A DNA stretch of 64,000 nucleotides from Trichosphaerium sp. ATCC 40318 (taxonomy: Eukaryota; Discosea; Flabellinia; Trichosidae): contig JALMLS010000332.1 in assembly GCA_038496445.1 (NCBI GenBank), positions 62,001 through 126,000 on the forward strand. The letters run 5' to 3'. This document shows, in pieces, positions 12,044 to 22,443 of this stretch. The position numbers were made by a program, and so were the translations under genes. Positions within the stretch are counted from its first letter, which is position 1. Every line of letters begins with the position of its first letter. The notes under the pieces were generated by a model. It made no database searches and had not been told where the DNA came from. It was given only the letters and a program-made list of their open reading frames with translations.

Positions 12044-13246
12044 ATGATTTTGACGCGTGTTGCTTCAGCTTCTCGCAGTTTAGCCGCTACAAAACGTATT
12101 TAGGATAATTACTAGTGAGAAATTATTTAAAATAGCATAGGAGTACGCAAAGGGTATGCTACAGTACCTACAGTACCTTTGACAGTATGTCTCGACTTGG
12201 ATGAATGTTTGCTCTGTTGTAGAGACGTACGCCTAAGAATATGCCTTGAAGTCTCTAAACGCCTACAGTATAAATCGAGGGAACTAATGCTGACCGACGA
12301 CATGGAACTACCAGCAAAAATTATTAAACAGCTGAATACAACCAAACTACAAAACGTTGGCGATTTACGCGGTTTGAACGAAACTCAGTGGAAAAAACAT
12401 GTAGGAGACCTTTTTTCGCCCCTAGAAGTCCACAACATGATTCCAGAGCCATCTCCAATAGATCTAAGCGTCAAATCAACTGACGGAGAGATGTATCATC
12501 TCAGAACTCGCCCTCACATGGAAGAGTTCTTTGAGGAGCTTAGAAAACTTAATAACGTTGATGTGGTTCTTTACACATCTTCCCTGGCCATTTACAGCGA
12601 CCCTGTAACGGATAAAATTGCTCCTAAGCTATGGAAAGAAAAATTGTTCCGTGAAGTCGTTCAGAAGTATGGAACAAAGAATTTAGAAGCTGTTGGAACA
12701 CCTCTAGAGCGTACACTATTAGTAGATAATGATTTGAACTACTTAACAGCACAACCAGAAGTACGAGCGCCATTTCTTCTTTTTTTTTTTTTGATTGAAA
12801 TTGAAAAAGAAATACTATTTTACAAGATTGCTACAGCGCTTTTGCGCCTGTATCCCTAGTGTTTGTACATTTAAAATATGTGGTGTTCAGTGACATTCAG
12901 AGCGAGGTCCTTAATCATTGTTAGAAGACGTCAAGATGGCTTTTTTTTTCTTCTTTTTTTTTGGTCATTTTTTTGCGCATTTTGTTTTTTCTCGGTTTTC
13001 TTATTTATCTTTCTTTTCTTTTAGAATGGTATTAAAGTAACTGACTACTGGGGTTTTCAAACACAAAAAGAAGAAGACACAGAGCTTCTTAGAGTATTAG
13101 ATATTATCAAACAAGTGTCATCAGAACAAGATATTCGCAAACCTCTGTCAAACCTAACATCTGAGTGGGCTAAAGAACGTGCTTCAGATCCTAAGCATTT
13201 TGCTTTGGAATGTTACACTGAAAACGCTTCAATGGAGAGTGAGTAG
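12044..13246 (+). CDS. Mitochondrial FCP1/TIM50-type HAD-domain protein
   Basis: Three exons, 12044-12095, 12144-12760 and 13025-13246, give 296 residues. The first exon plus junction reads MILTRVASASRSLAATKLRK then GYATVP, a good mitochondrial presequence with an Arg-x-x-Tyr-type cleavage region. The body is an FCP1-homology (NIF) HAD domain: VCLDLDECLL at the nucleophile site, HLRTRPHMEEFFEELRKL, VVLYTSSLAIYSDPVTDKIA and RTLLVDNDLNYLTAQPENG. Both catalytic Asp of DxDx(T/V) are present, but the usual Thr is Cys (DLDEC). Family members are either phosphatases or, like TIM50, presequence receptors at the inner membrane. Retained Asp residues keep catalysis possible. Intron 2 is long for this window (264 nt) but the join at QPE/NGIKV fits the family. 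Confidence 0.85.
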
Positions 13247-13516
13247 GCTTTTTAATTACCACACAATAATAAAAAAAATTCTGTCAAACTGCAAAGTTTT
13301 TTTTTGTATCTTTTACATAAATTTGAGCTTACAGCTCTCGACAATTTATCGCATGTTGTACATACAGATTTTTTTATAATGTGGGCATGTATGGGATAAA
13401 TGTTGGAAGGTAAAGTTACCTAGGTATTTGCACAGCGAAGACTTTTTTTGAAACGTACATTCAAAGAATTACTCTATAAAATTTCCTTGTTCAAAACATC
13501 TCTAAACGCACCTACA

Positions 13517-14612
13517 ATGGACCTACAAATTTTACCTCATGATGTACTTCACGAAATCGCTTTGTTTCTACCTGTTGTAGATATTCTAAGCTTTAGCTGT
13601 ACAAGTACCTCTCTTAGGCTTTGTATTAGACATAAACCACTATGTACAAACTAAACAGCTAAACAATGTAAAAAATAAGCTTCTAACTCTTTGATAAAAA
13701 GGGTTGTCTGTGTTCCAACGCTTTAGAACAGCGATAAGCTCTATTGAACCTGAATTTAAAAGGCTTCCATTGCTCTATCTGACAGAAAAATGTCGCCAAG
13801 AGGCATTACTAAAAAAGGTATAAGTTCATTCAAAGTGAAACGTTGTTTTTGACTTTCGTGGCTTTTACAGATTGCTGGAGTCTACTCTTCAGAACCTGAA
13901 CCGGAAAAAGGATCTTTTGTTATGTATATAGGAAGTGCTAGTGCGGATTCGCTGATCCCGATGGGTCATGGAATGATTACAGCAGTTCCTGATAATGTAA
14001 GTTGCTTTTTCTCACTTAGTACATAATTTTAGTTTTCCTTTTTCTTACACGTGTTCTCTAGGATTGGTATGATGTTGATAGTTATAAACCCTTTAATGAA
14101 GGATCGTTTATAGTTATGCCTTTTTCATGTGTTAAGCAATTGATGACTCCTGAAGAAAAGAGAAGAGAGCGTAATAAGAAAAAACATAAAAAAAGGCAAC
14201 GTAAAAAAATAGTACAAGCGACTCCACAAGATGAATCAATAACAAGACACCAATGTATACAAAAAAAATATGCTTTGGATATTATCGTACAAAAAGGGTC
14301 CTTAAATATCAATGAAAAGACATGGGTAAGCGCGTTCATCAAGAAGAACGGCAACCGACTTAAACTTTTTTTTGCTAGGGTGTCCTTACAATTTTTGGAA
14401 AAAAAGTAACCTTCACGTGGAACAAACACGTTTTCCAAAGAAGGTGGTTGAGCGTAGATTCTTTTAAATCCGAATACACGAATAATCTAAAAGAACCACG
14501 TCCAAGTAACAGACAAGTATTCAAACCAACTGGAAAAGCACATAAAAAATTGAGAAAGGCTTGGGGAGATGACTCTAAACTATACAGAATGCAAAACCAC
14601 AGCCTTTTGTAA
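13517..14612 (+). CDS. F-box-like protein of unknown substrate, five exons
   Basis: Exons 13517-13622, 13702-13817, 13871-13996, 14062-14325 and 14379-14612 stay in frame and give 281 residues. The N-terminus MDLQILPHDVLHEIALFLPV then DILSFSCTSTSLR is an F-box. The remainder contains GSFVMYIGSASADSLIPMGH, a strongly basic stretch (EEKRRERNKKKHKKRQRKKI) that could be a nuclear localisation signal, and LTIFGKKVTFTWNKHVFQRR near the end. No repeat or known substrate domain was recognised. Unlike the other F-box genes here it carries ordinary introns. Alternative in-frame starts upstream of 13517 use non-ATG codons, so the ATG immediately before the F-box is preferred. Confidence 0.75.
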
Positions 14613-14819
14613 TACTGAAATAAAGTACTTGCTGCCCAGACTTACGTTTCATATTGATTCTCAAAGAACTTACGAAGACCGCGCAAAAAAAAGTCAAAAA
14701 ATACAGAAAAAGAGAACTCCTCTCGATTGTCTCTTGGAAGTCTCTACTTACAAGTAGGTATGTACAATGCGTTTATTTCAGTTGCTTAACAATATGGCAT
14801 CATGCAAGCTCATATGATC

Positions 14820-15343
14820 TTAATGATTAGTTGTTTTTCTTAGCATCTTCATTGCCTTTATTTTTATCGTGTTGTCGAGAAACATTTTCTCCAAACCCGG
14901 AATTGCGCAAACTTTTGGAGGAGGAACAACGAAAGCTCTATGTGTTGGTGATAGAAGTTTCATGCCTGGTTTACGTTCATCTACTACATGATTACACTCC
15001 CTGACTTGCAGATTCCTGATTACCATATACCTTACAACCTAAAGGAGATGAGAAACAAGCATCCACTGCAGAAAAAGGCAAAGAAAAGCCATGTCGATAT
15101 CAATGAAAATCAATCTTTTATTCTATCTAAAACAAAGCGTACGTCAAGTTGTATTCTGGGAGCAACGAAGTTATGTAAGATTGGGAATAATCCAATGAAC
15201 TTAGGGAGGTTTTTTTCTGTCACGTTGTCGAGTGGAATTTTTGAAAGTTTCTTCATTACTGGGCTTGCGAGAAACACTGCTTTCGTTCCATTAGACATGG
15301 CGTTGTTGTTTGTATTGTTAGAAGTAGCTGGTTGATGGTTCAT
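14820..15343 (-). CDS. Unknown two-exon protein, 139 residues
   Basis: Exons 15343-15143 and 15038-14820 join at a GTACGC donor and a TTTAG acceptor. The product begins with an Asn/Thr-rich leader (MNHQPATSNNTNNNAMSNGT), then KAVFLASPVMKKLSKIPLDN, and ends in a basic stretch (NTIKIKAMKMLRKTTNH). No domain was recognised. Composition (basic, no membrane segment, PPP near residue 106) would suit a small nuclear or nucleic-acid-associated protein, but that is only a guess. It converges on the F-box gene to its left. Confidence 0.55.
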
Positions 15344-15579
15344 TCTTGGTAGGAGTTGTTGTTATGCTTGTTTGAGTGCTAAAAAAATGACTCCGTTTTT
15401 GGAAGTTGTTGATTGATTTTTGGTTGAAAATGCGAGAAATACCATAGAAGTGCTTGTAGAGCGAAAGTGTTAATGTGTTAGGTATTAAAACTTTACCCTC
15501 AGAGTGATAGTATGCAACTCAAGGTGGCTCGGGACTATCAATCTACAATCACTCAGAGTCAAAAGCTTTTACTCATCTT

Positions 15580-15680
15580 TGAAAGTACGTTCAATGATAC
15601 GTTACTACAAGACACAGAGGTAACGTCAAGTCTACAGTTAGCTCGTCGCTAATTAATAAGTCGTCTGCATTAAGGAATTT
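15580..15680 (+). repeat. Direct repeat copy 1 (about 100 bp)
   Basis: Begins gaaagtacgttcaatgatac and includes ggtaacgtcaagtctacagt. It aligns end to end with copy 2 at 15845-15945 with scattered substitutions and no obvious indel (about 85% identical by eye). Not coding in any long frame. Confidence 0.7.
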
Positions 15681-15844
15681 CAACTTGTAAAAATTTCTGG
15701 GTCAAAGAATGGACCTTGGTATACGACAGTTTTGGGCTTTTTTTTTACGTTTTTTTACGCTCAATACTTTTCACTCGTAAATCGTAAATCTCTGAAACAC
15801 ATTATTGCTACGCGCAACTTTTTACGAGTCGAAATTCCTCTTTA

Positions 15845-15945
15845 TTGAAAGTACGTTCACTGATACGCTACTACAATACACGGAGGTAACGTCAAGTCTA
15901 CAGTTACCTCATGGCTAATCAGTAAGTCGCTTACATTGGCAATTA
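15845..15945 (+). repeat. Direct repeat copy 2 (about 100 bp)
   Basis: Begins gaaagtacgttcactgatac; same orientation as copy 1, offset about 265 bp. It ends about 80 bp before the start of the small gene at 16028, so it could be part of that gene's promoter. Confidence 0.7.
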
Positions 15946-16027
15946 CTGAAAGTAATGCTCACTTAACGTTTGTTTTGTTGAATCACATAAGGCTCAAACT
16001 TACAATATTTTATCAACGCAACACCAC

Positions 16028-16267
16028 ATGTCTACAACGTTTAACTTTAATAAATATGCAGAAGACCCAAGAAACCAGCTAGATAGTTCAAAATCAAATG
16101 ATAACACATACGAGAACTTCGGCCATAAGAAGGGAGATAAGAAGCATAAAAAACACAAAAAGCAGGGTTTTTGCTCTAAAGCAGGGGAATATTGTAGTGA
16201 TTATTTCCACGCTGTATCAGATCACTCTGTACACTCGTTTCACCGGAGGGATAAACATCACGCATGA
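16028..16267 (+). CDS. Small Lys/His-rich hydrophilic protein, 79 residues
   Basis: Single exon with an ATG in an A-rich leader (caacaccacATG). The product is polar, with a central basic cluster (HKKGDKKHKKHKKQ), two Cys (GFCSKAGEYCSDYF) and a His-rich end (HSFHRRDKHHA). There is no signal peptide or membrane segment. The His/Lys/Cys content could suit metal or nucleic-acid binding, but no family is recognised. It stands alone, with 680 bp before it and 700 bp after it without a gene. Confidence 0.5.
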   Translation: MSTTFNFNKYAEDPRNQLDSSKSNDNTYENFGHKKGDKKHKKHKKQGFCSKAGEYCSDYFHAVSDHSVHSFHRRDKHHA

Positions 16268-16978
16268 AAAAACCAACAGAAATTCAATCAACCTTTTTTT
16301 CTTTTTTTTTGATGTTGCCACGCTTCGGGCACGTGATTTAAGAATATACGAGGCGTGATGTTAACAAATTACTGTAAAATAATAAAATAATAATACGATA
16401 CCAAGTACTAGTTCGTATATTGAAGTTTTGACCACGTGATAACGCGATCGCACGTTCTCTCACGAAGTAACGGAAAAAGTTGAGCCTAAAAAAGGTTGGT
16501 GTTTTTGCGTTCCACATTGTTAACTTTACAAGACCATGACTTCCCAGATAGGGTTTTCAGCTGAGAAATAGTGTAGGAGCACTGGAAGATAAAGCTCCGT
16601 TTAGTTTTTGATGTTAACACAACTTTTATCCGCAGTCACCACATCAAATATCTAGATGGAGTTCACCCTGCGCTCTTCCTTTGGGCTCGCTTCGTTTGCC
16701 CTGGTGTTCTCTTAGCAGGCAGTTGTCAAAATGTTGACAACACAAAATTGTGTTGCCAGTGTGGTTGTACTTTTACGTTCTAAAAATACACGTATATTCT
16801 AAAGGCAACCCAAAATATAAAGTACAAAGCAAAGAGCTTGTGTTTTTTTATTGTTATGTATACTTGACTGCTATCCGACAATCGCCAGATTGATGAAATG
16901 CGCTATGGTTGACCAACTACGTGACTAGGAGGCCATTTATCTTTTGTATTTGTTTGGCTTTCTTGTTATGATATTTGT
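16268..16978. other. Intergenic with two overlapping hairpins
   Basis: No gene seen. CACGTG occurs near 16330 and 16432. At 16722-16755 two perfect 8-bp stems overlap: gttgtcaa/ttgacaac (16722-16729 with 16734-16741) and caacacaa/ttgtgttg (16738-16745 with 16748-16755). They share bases 16738-16741 and so are mutually exclusive. Confidence 0.45.
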
Positions 16979-19900
16979 TTATTTCTCAAAGCGCCATGTA
17001 AAACTCCAGTCACTCCCAATGACCTTGTTAAGACACTTTAAGCTCAATGTTAATACTTTTGTATGTTCATTGTAGTTAACGTATTCGTCAGGTAGAGGCT
17101 CATTTGAGTTGACAAAACTGGCTGTTACCCTTCCTTCACCAGTAACGCCCATAATTTCAATGGTACCTAAAATGAAAAAAAATGAGAATCCAAGAAAAAA
17201 AACCCACCAAAGCAAGGAATTCAAAAATTCTTACCGACAACTTGTTCAGGATTATATTGGGATTTACCAAATACTGAGAATTTTCCTGAACGACCATTTT
17301 CAGATAGAGAAACACTTGTTTTTCTGTAAATTCTTTCATTTTCTGGAACATCATTTGTTTCTCCATCGTCCCAATAAAAAGCGCCTGAAGCATAACCCTG
17401 AGAAGAAATACAATTAGATATAAGATTAATAACATATAGACAAGTATGAGATACTCACATGTTCATCCGGAGCAACTAAGAAGCCAAATGGAAGCTTTCT
17501 CAAGTCAGCAGTTGTAAGACCATATCCATCATGTGTTGGGATGATTGATCCTCCTTTGATCTAATAATCACGTTAATTATAATTTACACTATCACTTAAC
17601 AATATTGAAAGCATACATGTAATGGCATAAAGTCCACAGGTGCGTTCAGAACCTTAGTCTCTCCAAAAGCATTGAACAACTCTTTTGTATAAAAATCATA
17701 CCAAAGAGCACGTGGAAAGTAACCTTTGACAGTAGTTTGCCCTGGAAACAGGTAGTGAGTAAAAACACCTAAGAGGAGTGATAATTATCTCTTGTTCTAT
17801 ACATACCACCTTCCAACACTGGTGTTGCAAGGATCGCATCACCAACAAGGAATTGAAGATCAATATCGAAAGTTTTATTGTCTGCAGGGAATTCAAAGCT
17901 AAGAGGAGTCCATACCATACCACCATCTCTGCTAGCCTCAAAGAGGCGTAGATAATAGTAAGGAAGCAATTGATCTTAATTAGTGAAGGTCATCACAATG
18001 TAGAAATTATACAGAAAATATTAGATGAAAAGTTAAAAAATAAAAAGAGGATACACTTGATGGCAATGTATTTACGAGCAATCGCTGCCACGCTATCCCA
18101 TCTGTATGGTTCTTGACTCGTTGATGTGTTACCATTATGATTTCTGGAGAACGGATACAAAGAACCAAGTTGAGTCCACCTTAACAAACCTGGTTAGCAC
18201 TGCTTTTTAAATCATGGAGAACTATTGAAAAAAAAACGAACCTGCCACAGAGTTCTTCAGTAGCATTCAAGAACAGACCACAAATATCGGCACCAACGTG
18301 AGTAATACCAAATATTTGCATACTAAGGGTTCCAGAGATAGAATATCTCATTGATTCCCACTAGATATAGAAAACGTTAAGGCACGTGTTCATTTAACGA
18401 AAAAAAAACATACGCTAGAGTAGTTATCACCAAGCCAATGGGATACCTTAGATCCTGAGCCAGGGAATGTAGATCTAGTAAGCACAAAGCTACGCTTACT
18501 TTTGGCACTTATCAATGCACTACTGGTTGCGAAAGACTCAAGAATACCATAAAGATTATGTACATCATATTCAAACAAAGATGTGTTGCCTAGGACAGTT
18601 GTTAGATGATTCTTTGGCATTTCGTATCGTGTTACTACATACCAAAAGTATGTATGGCGTCCATAGAGATACCATGCGTATTCAAAGGAGCCTTGCGGCC
18701 AAAGCTGTTAATGGCATAAGGTGGGTTGTTAGGATCAAATCCATCCTTGTAAACTATTGTTCCTTCAGGTTCAGTAACACAGCTACCGTCACAGAAATTT
18801 GCAAGTTCATTCATATCTATCCAAATTCCTAAACACGTGGTTAAAGGTGAGACAAAAATTTAAAAAAACAAGAAAAATCAACAAGAAAATAAAATTCGTA
18901 CCATCAATTGGCACCTCTTCTACAAACTTTGTTATGTACTTTGTCCAATATTCATTAGCACTTTCATGAACGAAACTAGGAAATCCAGTCTAAAAAAATC
19001 AACAACAAAACATTCATTAAACAAAAGCTATACGTACTGTGCCAGGCCATACTCTACCAATAAATGGTCCAGTTCCAGCCTTATTCTTAATAAATATATC
19101 CAAAGCAAGACCATCATCCCAAGGACCATATCTACCAACAACATTAGAACCAATCTTCTTTACTTTTCGAACACAAGGACATACCCTGGCTTATTAGGTA
19201 TACCAGGATCTACAATGACAACGTATTTTTGATTATCCGCGTGCAAGTTATTAGCAAACGCTTTGACTTGGTCTATAGGGAAACGTTCTGGATCCCAAGT
19301 AAAGTCCATAAAATCAGTCATGTAACTAAAGAATTAGCCATACAAAGCTAAGAAAAAACAAAAACACGCACTCAATATCAGACCATACAGTTTCCTAAAA
19401 GATTTAAGTTTAGTAAATACAATCGTCACGTGATAGGAGCGTACTAATGGTATATTCTCCGCTGTGTAGTTAGCTACCATTTCTTTTAATTTACCCAAAT
19501 CATGATATCCCCAGCGACTTTGACTCCATCTGCAAAACCAGTTAAACAAATACATTTCTTAGAATATTGTGTACCCTAATGACCAATACCTTTAAAAAAA
19601 ATTAACTAACGTAATGATAGAATCGTTGACTTACGGTGGTAAATATGGCTTTCCAATGAGATTTTGATATTGCTTAACAACATCTTTGGGTCCAGGACCA
19701 GTGAAGATATAAAAGTCTAGTACCCTGAATGTTTTAGTAAAAGAATAAAAGTACCGACTTACCCTCCAATTACTTTATATGTTACTCTCTTCTCAGAAAG
19801 AATAACATCCATACCGTACGGATTGAGCAGAAACTACACCATATTAGGTAAAATACACATAGTACAGAGCTACATACAACACCATAAGCTGAACCATTCT

Positions 19901-20978
19901 GAAGCAAGTTCACAAAAACAGGATGAGATCCGTATAAATTCTAAGACTATTAACATAAGGTGTGGAGGCCATGTATCGTACTTGATGTGGTGGTGTACCA
20001 CTTGAATCAACGTTAAAGAGAGTACGATTTACAGGTACAGGTAATCTGAACTTTTCCGCCCATTCACCTAAGCTAGTAAGCGAAATCACGGTTGTGGCAT
20101 AAAGTCCCTACCTAAACCATAAATATTTGAGTTTTGCTTAGGTAGTGCTGTAGATATCTCCAAGTATTGATTCTCAAATATAAGAGAACGTTCACCACTT
20201 AAAGGAGCAGAATCAAACAGTGTTTCACCATCAGAAACTTAATAAAAGAACTGTGTTAGCTCACGAAAGCAAACTCCATTTATGGGTTTTTTTTCGTACC
20301 TCTAACAACCTTGATGTGGAATGGCTCCTCTTTTATAAAATAGACATAATCAGCTTGCTTTGGGCTTGGTGGTTTCTTAGATCTTGGTATAAGATACTCT
20401 GGCACTTCAAAGCGCTTTGATTGCGCATCAGATAGCTTGAAGTGAAAGCGCGTTTCTAGTAGTAGCACGTCAGGCAATTGCAACGGAAAATCATGTGAAA
20501 AATCAAGTGGAAAATTAATATACCAGTTTCCAAAGAAAGTTCCAGTTTTAAACGTGTAATTGGAGAGCTGTATACTTTGCATGCAGTGCCAATAAGGTCT
20601 TGAGTAAAAAATTAGAGATAGTCCGCCAATTTTATGCAAACTTGTTTAGATGTGACAAGCGTTCTTGGTATACGCGTGTTGTACTCGAGAAAAAGCACAA
20701 ACGGAAAAATCCGCCTTTCAAGTTACGGAAGTGTAGAAACCAACGAATCTAATACACAACGCGAAACAAGCGTATTACAACACCCGTGAGTTGACAAAAT
20801 TTAATTTCGTACCAAGATAACCTACTACGCCTGAAGATGAAGTATTGTAACTAGAGAGTTTGTAATAGCACTATTTTCAGGTTAAATAACGTAAGAATTC
20901 AACAAAACTCACTCCTTGCTGTGCGACACATGTCACTACAAAAAAAAGCACCACTATTAAGTGCTCAAGCAGTCCCAT
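16979..20978 (-). CDS. GH31 alpha-glucosidase, lysosomal/secreted acid type
   Basis: Glycoside hydrolase that removes terminal alpha-linked glucose, in lysosome or outside the cell. It starts at ATG 20978-20976 with a signal peptide (MGLLEHLIVVLFFVVTCVAQ). An N-terminal beta domain follows (FHFKLSDAQSKRFEVPEYLI), then YGSHPVFVNLLQNGSAYGV, as in acid alpha-glucosidase. The catalytic barrel has GIWIDMNE with the nucleophile Asp, the HWLGDNYS acid/base region, the LRWTQLGSLYPFSRNHN substrate-site stretch and FEFPADNKTF...LVGDAILATPVLEGG. The beta-sandwich C-terminus ends at TAA 16981-16979. About 18 introns with GTACG donors. The nearest described relatives are lysosomal GAA and sucrase-isomaltase rather than ER glucosidase II, because of the YGSHP and RNHN contexts. 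It is divergent from SPC3 with 156 bp between starts. Confidence 0.93.
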
Positions 20979-21134
20979 GGTCCTCTAGCGAAATTCTTGA
21001 TTTAGTGGCTTGCAAAAAACTTAGCAAGCAAGCTAAAGTCAAGCGGGTTCCTTTGTCGAGTCAGCGCCAACTGCCACTGACACAGTGAAATACAAATAAC
21101 GATCACCATGGACATGATATGGACACCAGCTATC
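20979..21134. promoter_or_regulatory. Compact bidirectional promoter between GH31 and SPC3 genes
   Basis: Only 156 bp lie between the two divergent start codons, so core promoters for both genes must be here or overlap their leaders. No canonical TATA box stands out. An alternative SPC3 start at 21108 would shorten it further. Confidence 0.5.
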
Positions 21135-22095
21135 ATGCATAATTTTTCCAACCGCATAAACGCGGTTGTAACATACGCATCCATGATAATATTTATCTTA
21201 ATTGGATTTAATATGATTACGGGACTCAACTCACTCGAAGAACCTACAGTTGACCTCAAATTGAATAGTGTAGATAGATTGTACGCTTTCGAACGCTTTT
21301 TACGCCATTTTGACTAATTGGCATCAGAATACAAAACAGACGCACAGGTGATGATGTGGCATTTGTTACTTTCGATCTAAACGCCGGTACGAGCAATAAC
21401 ATTTCATTGCTACTGAATAAAAACTTTTGGTTTTTTACAAAAAATTGTAGACCTCCGCCCAGCATGGACTTGGAACACTAAATTGTTTTTTGTATACGTG
21501 AGCGTAGAGTATGTAACTGATAACAACGTACGGCTTCGATTCTAAAGCTACACCAGACCCTAAAAAAGAGTGATTCTGTACAAGCATACACTCATTACTT
21601 TCGTTAGGTTGTAAATCAACGCGTCATTTGGGATAAGTTGATAAGAACAAAAGAAGACGCTCTATTGAACTTGACTAATCAAAGATATAAATACAACTTT
21701 GAAGACCAAGGAAATGGCCTTATGTACGTCTAGCCACATATACTATAATTTTTTAGCTTCATTTTATTATGACGCGTTGCCTTACCACTATTGAGCGATC
21801 ACTTAAAAAAATGATGGTTAATAATTTTAATCGAAAAGTATTTTACGCTAATATGATTATGTCTCTTTTGATTATATTTTTAGTGGTAATAAAAATGTCA
21901 CACTGACATTAAACTGGAATTACCTTCCATTATCTGGTATCTTATTTAGAGAGAACAGAGGTACTGACAAGTTCAGTTTTTTTCAAAAAGTCTAAAAAAA
22001 AAAGTTGAATAATTTTGTTTTCGCCTTTTACTGTATTGCTAAACTACGTAATAGGTCAACATAAAATGGCGTTCCCAGATGCTTACACATCATAA
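21135..22095 (+). CDS. SPCS3: Signal peptidase complex subunit 3
   Basis: Accessory subunit of the ER signal peptidase, a single-pass type II membrane protein. Exons 21135-21280, 21340-21386, 21451-21527, 21608-21723, 21884-21960 and 22055-22095 give 167 residues. Family hallmarks in order: MHNFSNRINAVVTYASM leader and TM (IIFILIGFNMITGL); DDVAFVTFDLNADL; PAWTWNTKLFFVYVSVEYVT; VIWDKLIRTKEDALLNL; KNVTLTLNWNYLPLSGILF; end MAFPDAYTS. Length and motif order match the yeast and animal subunit. An upstream in-frame ATG (21108) exists, but the ATG at 21135 gives the usual short N-terminus. Intron 4 is the longest (160 nt). Confidence 0.93.
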
Positions 22096-22443
22096 TCTTG
22101 ACACATTTTTTGTAACAATCCGATTTTCTAATGAGTGGAAATGTGACAATAAATTTACGATCTAAAGTGTATTATTTACTTTGATCATAAGCATTTTGAG
22201 GCACTACGCGCGTAAAGAGCTCACTTGAAGATGTAGCTTCCTTTTTCGGAATTATGACAAAAATTGTTTCCGTGCAGTGTATACCCTTTCTAACAGTATT
22301 TTGGGAAGGAAATAGCGAAACAATACATAAATGGCTTAACGGAAAAGATACAAAACAAAACCACACCAAATAAACACCTCACCTATATCATTAAACGCTC
22401 CTTGCCACACACATAACACCTATAACAAGGAGACGTAAATACA

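Larger units (their letters stand above)
15344..16027. other. Intergenic stretch containing a dispersed repeat pair
   Basis: No gene. The notable content is two diverged direct copies of an element of about 100 bp (annotated separately). The rest is AT-rich with several short T runs. Confidence 0.5.
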
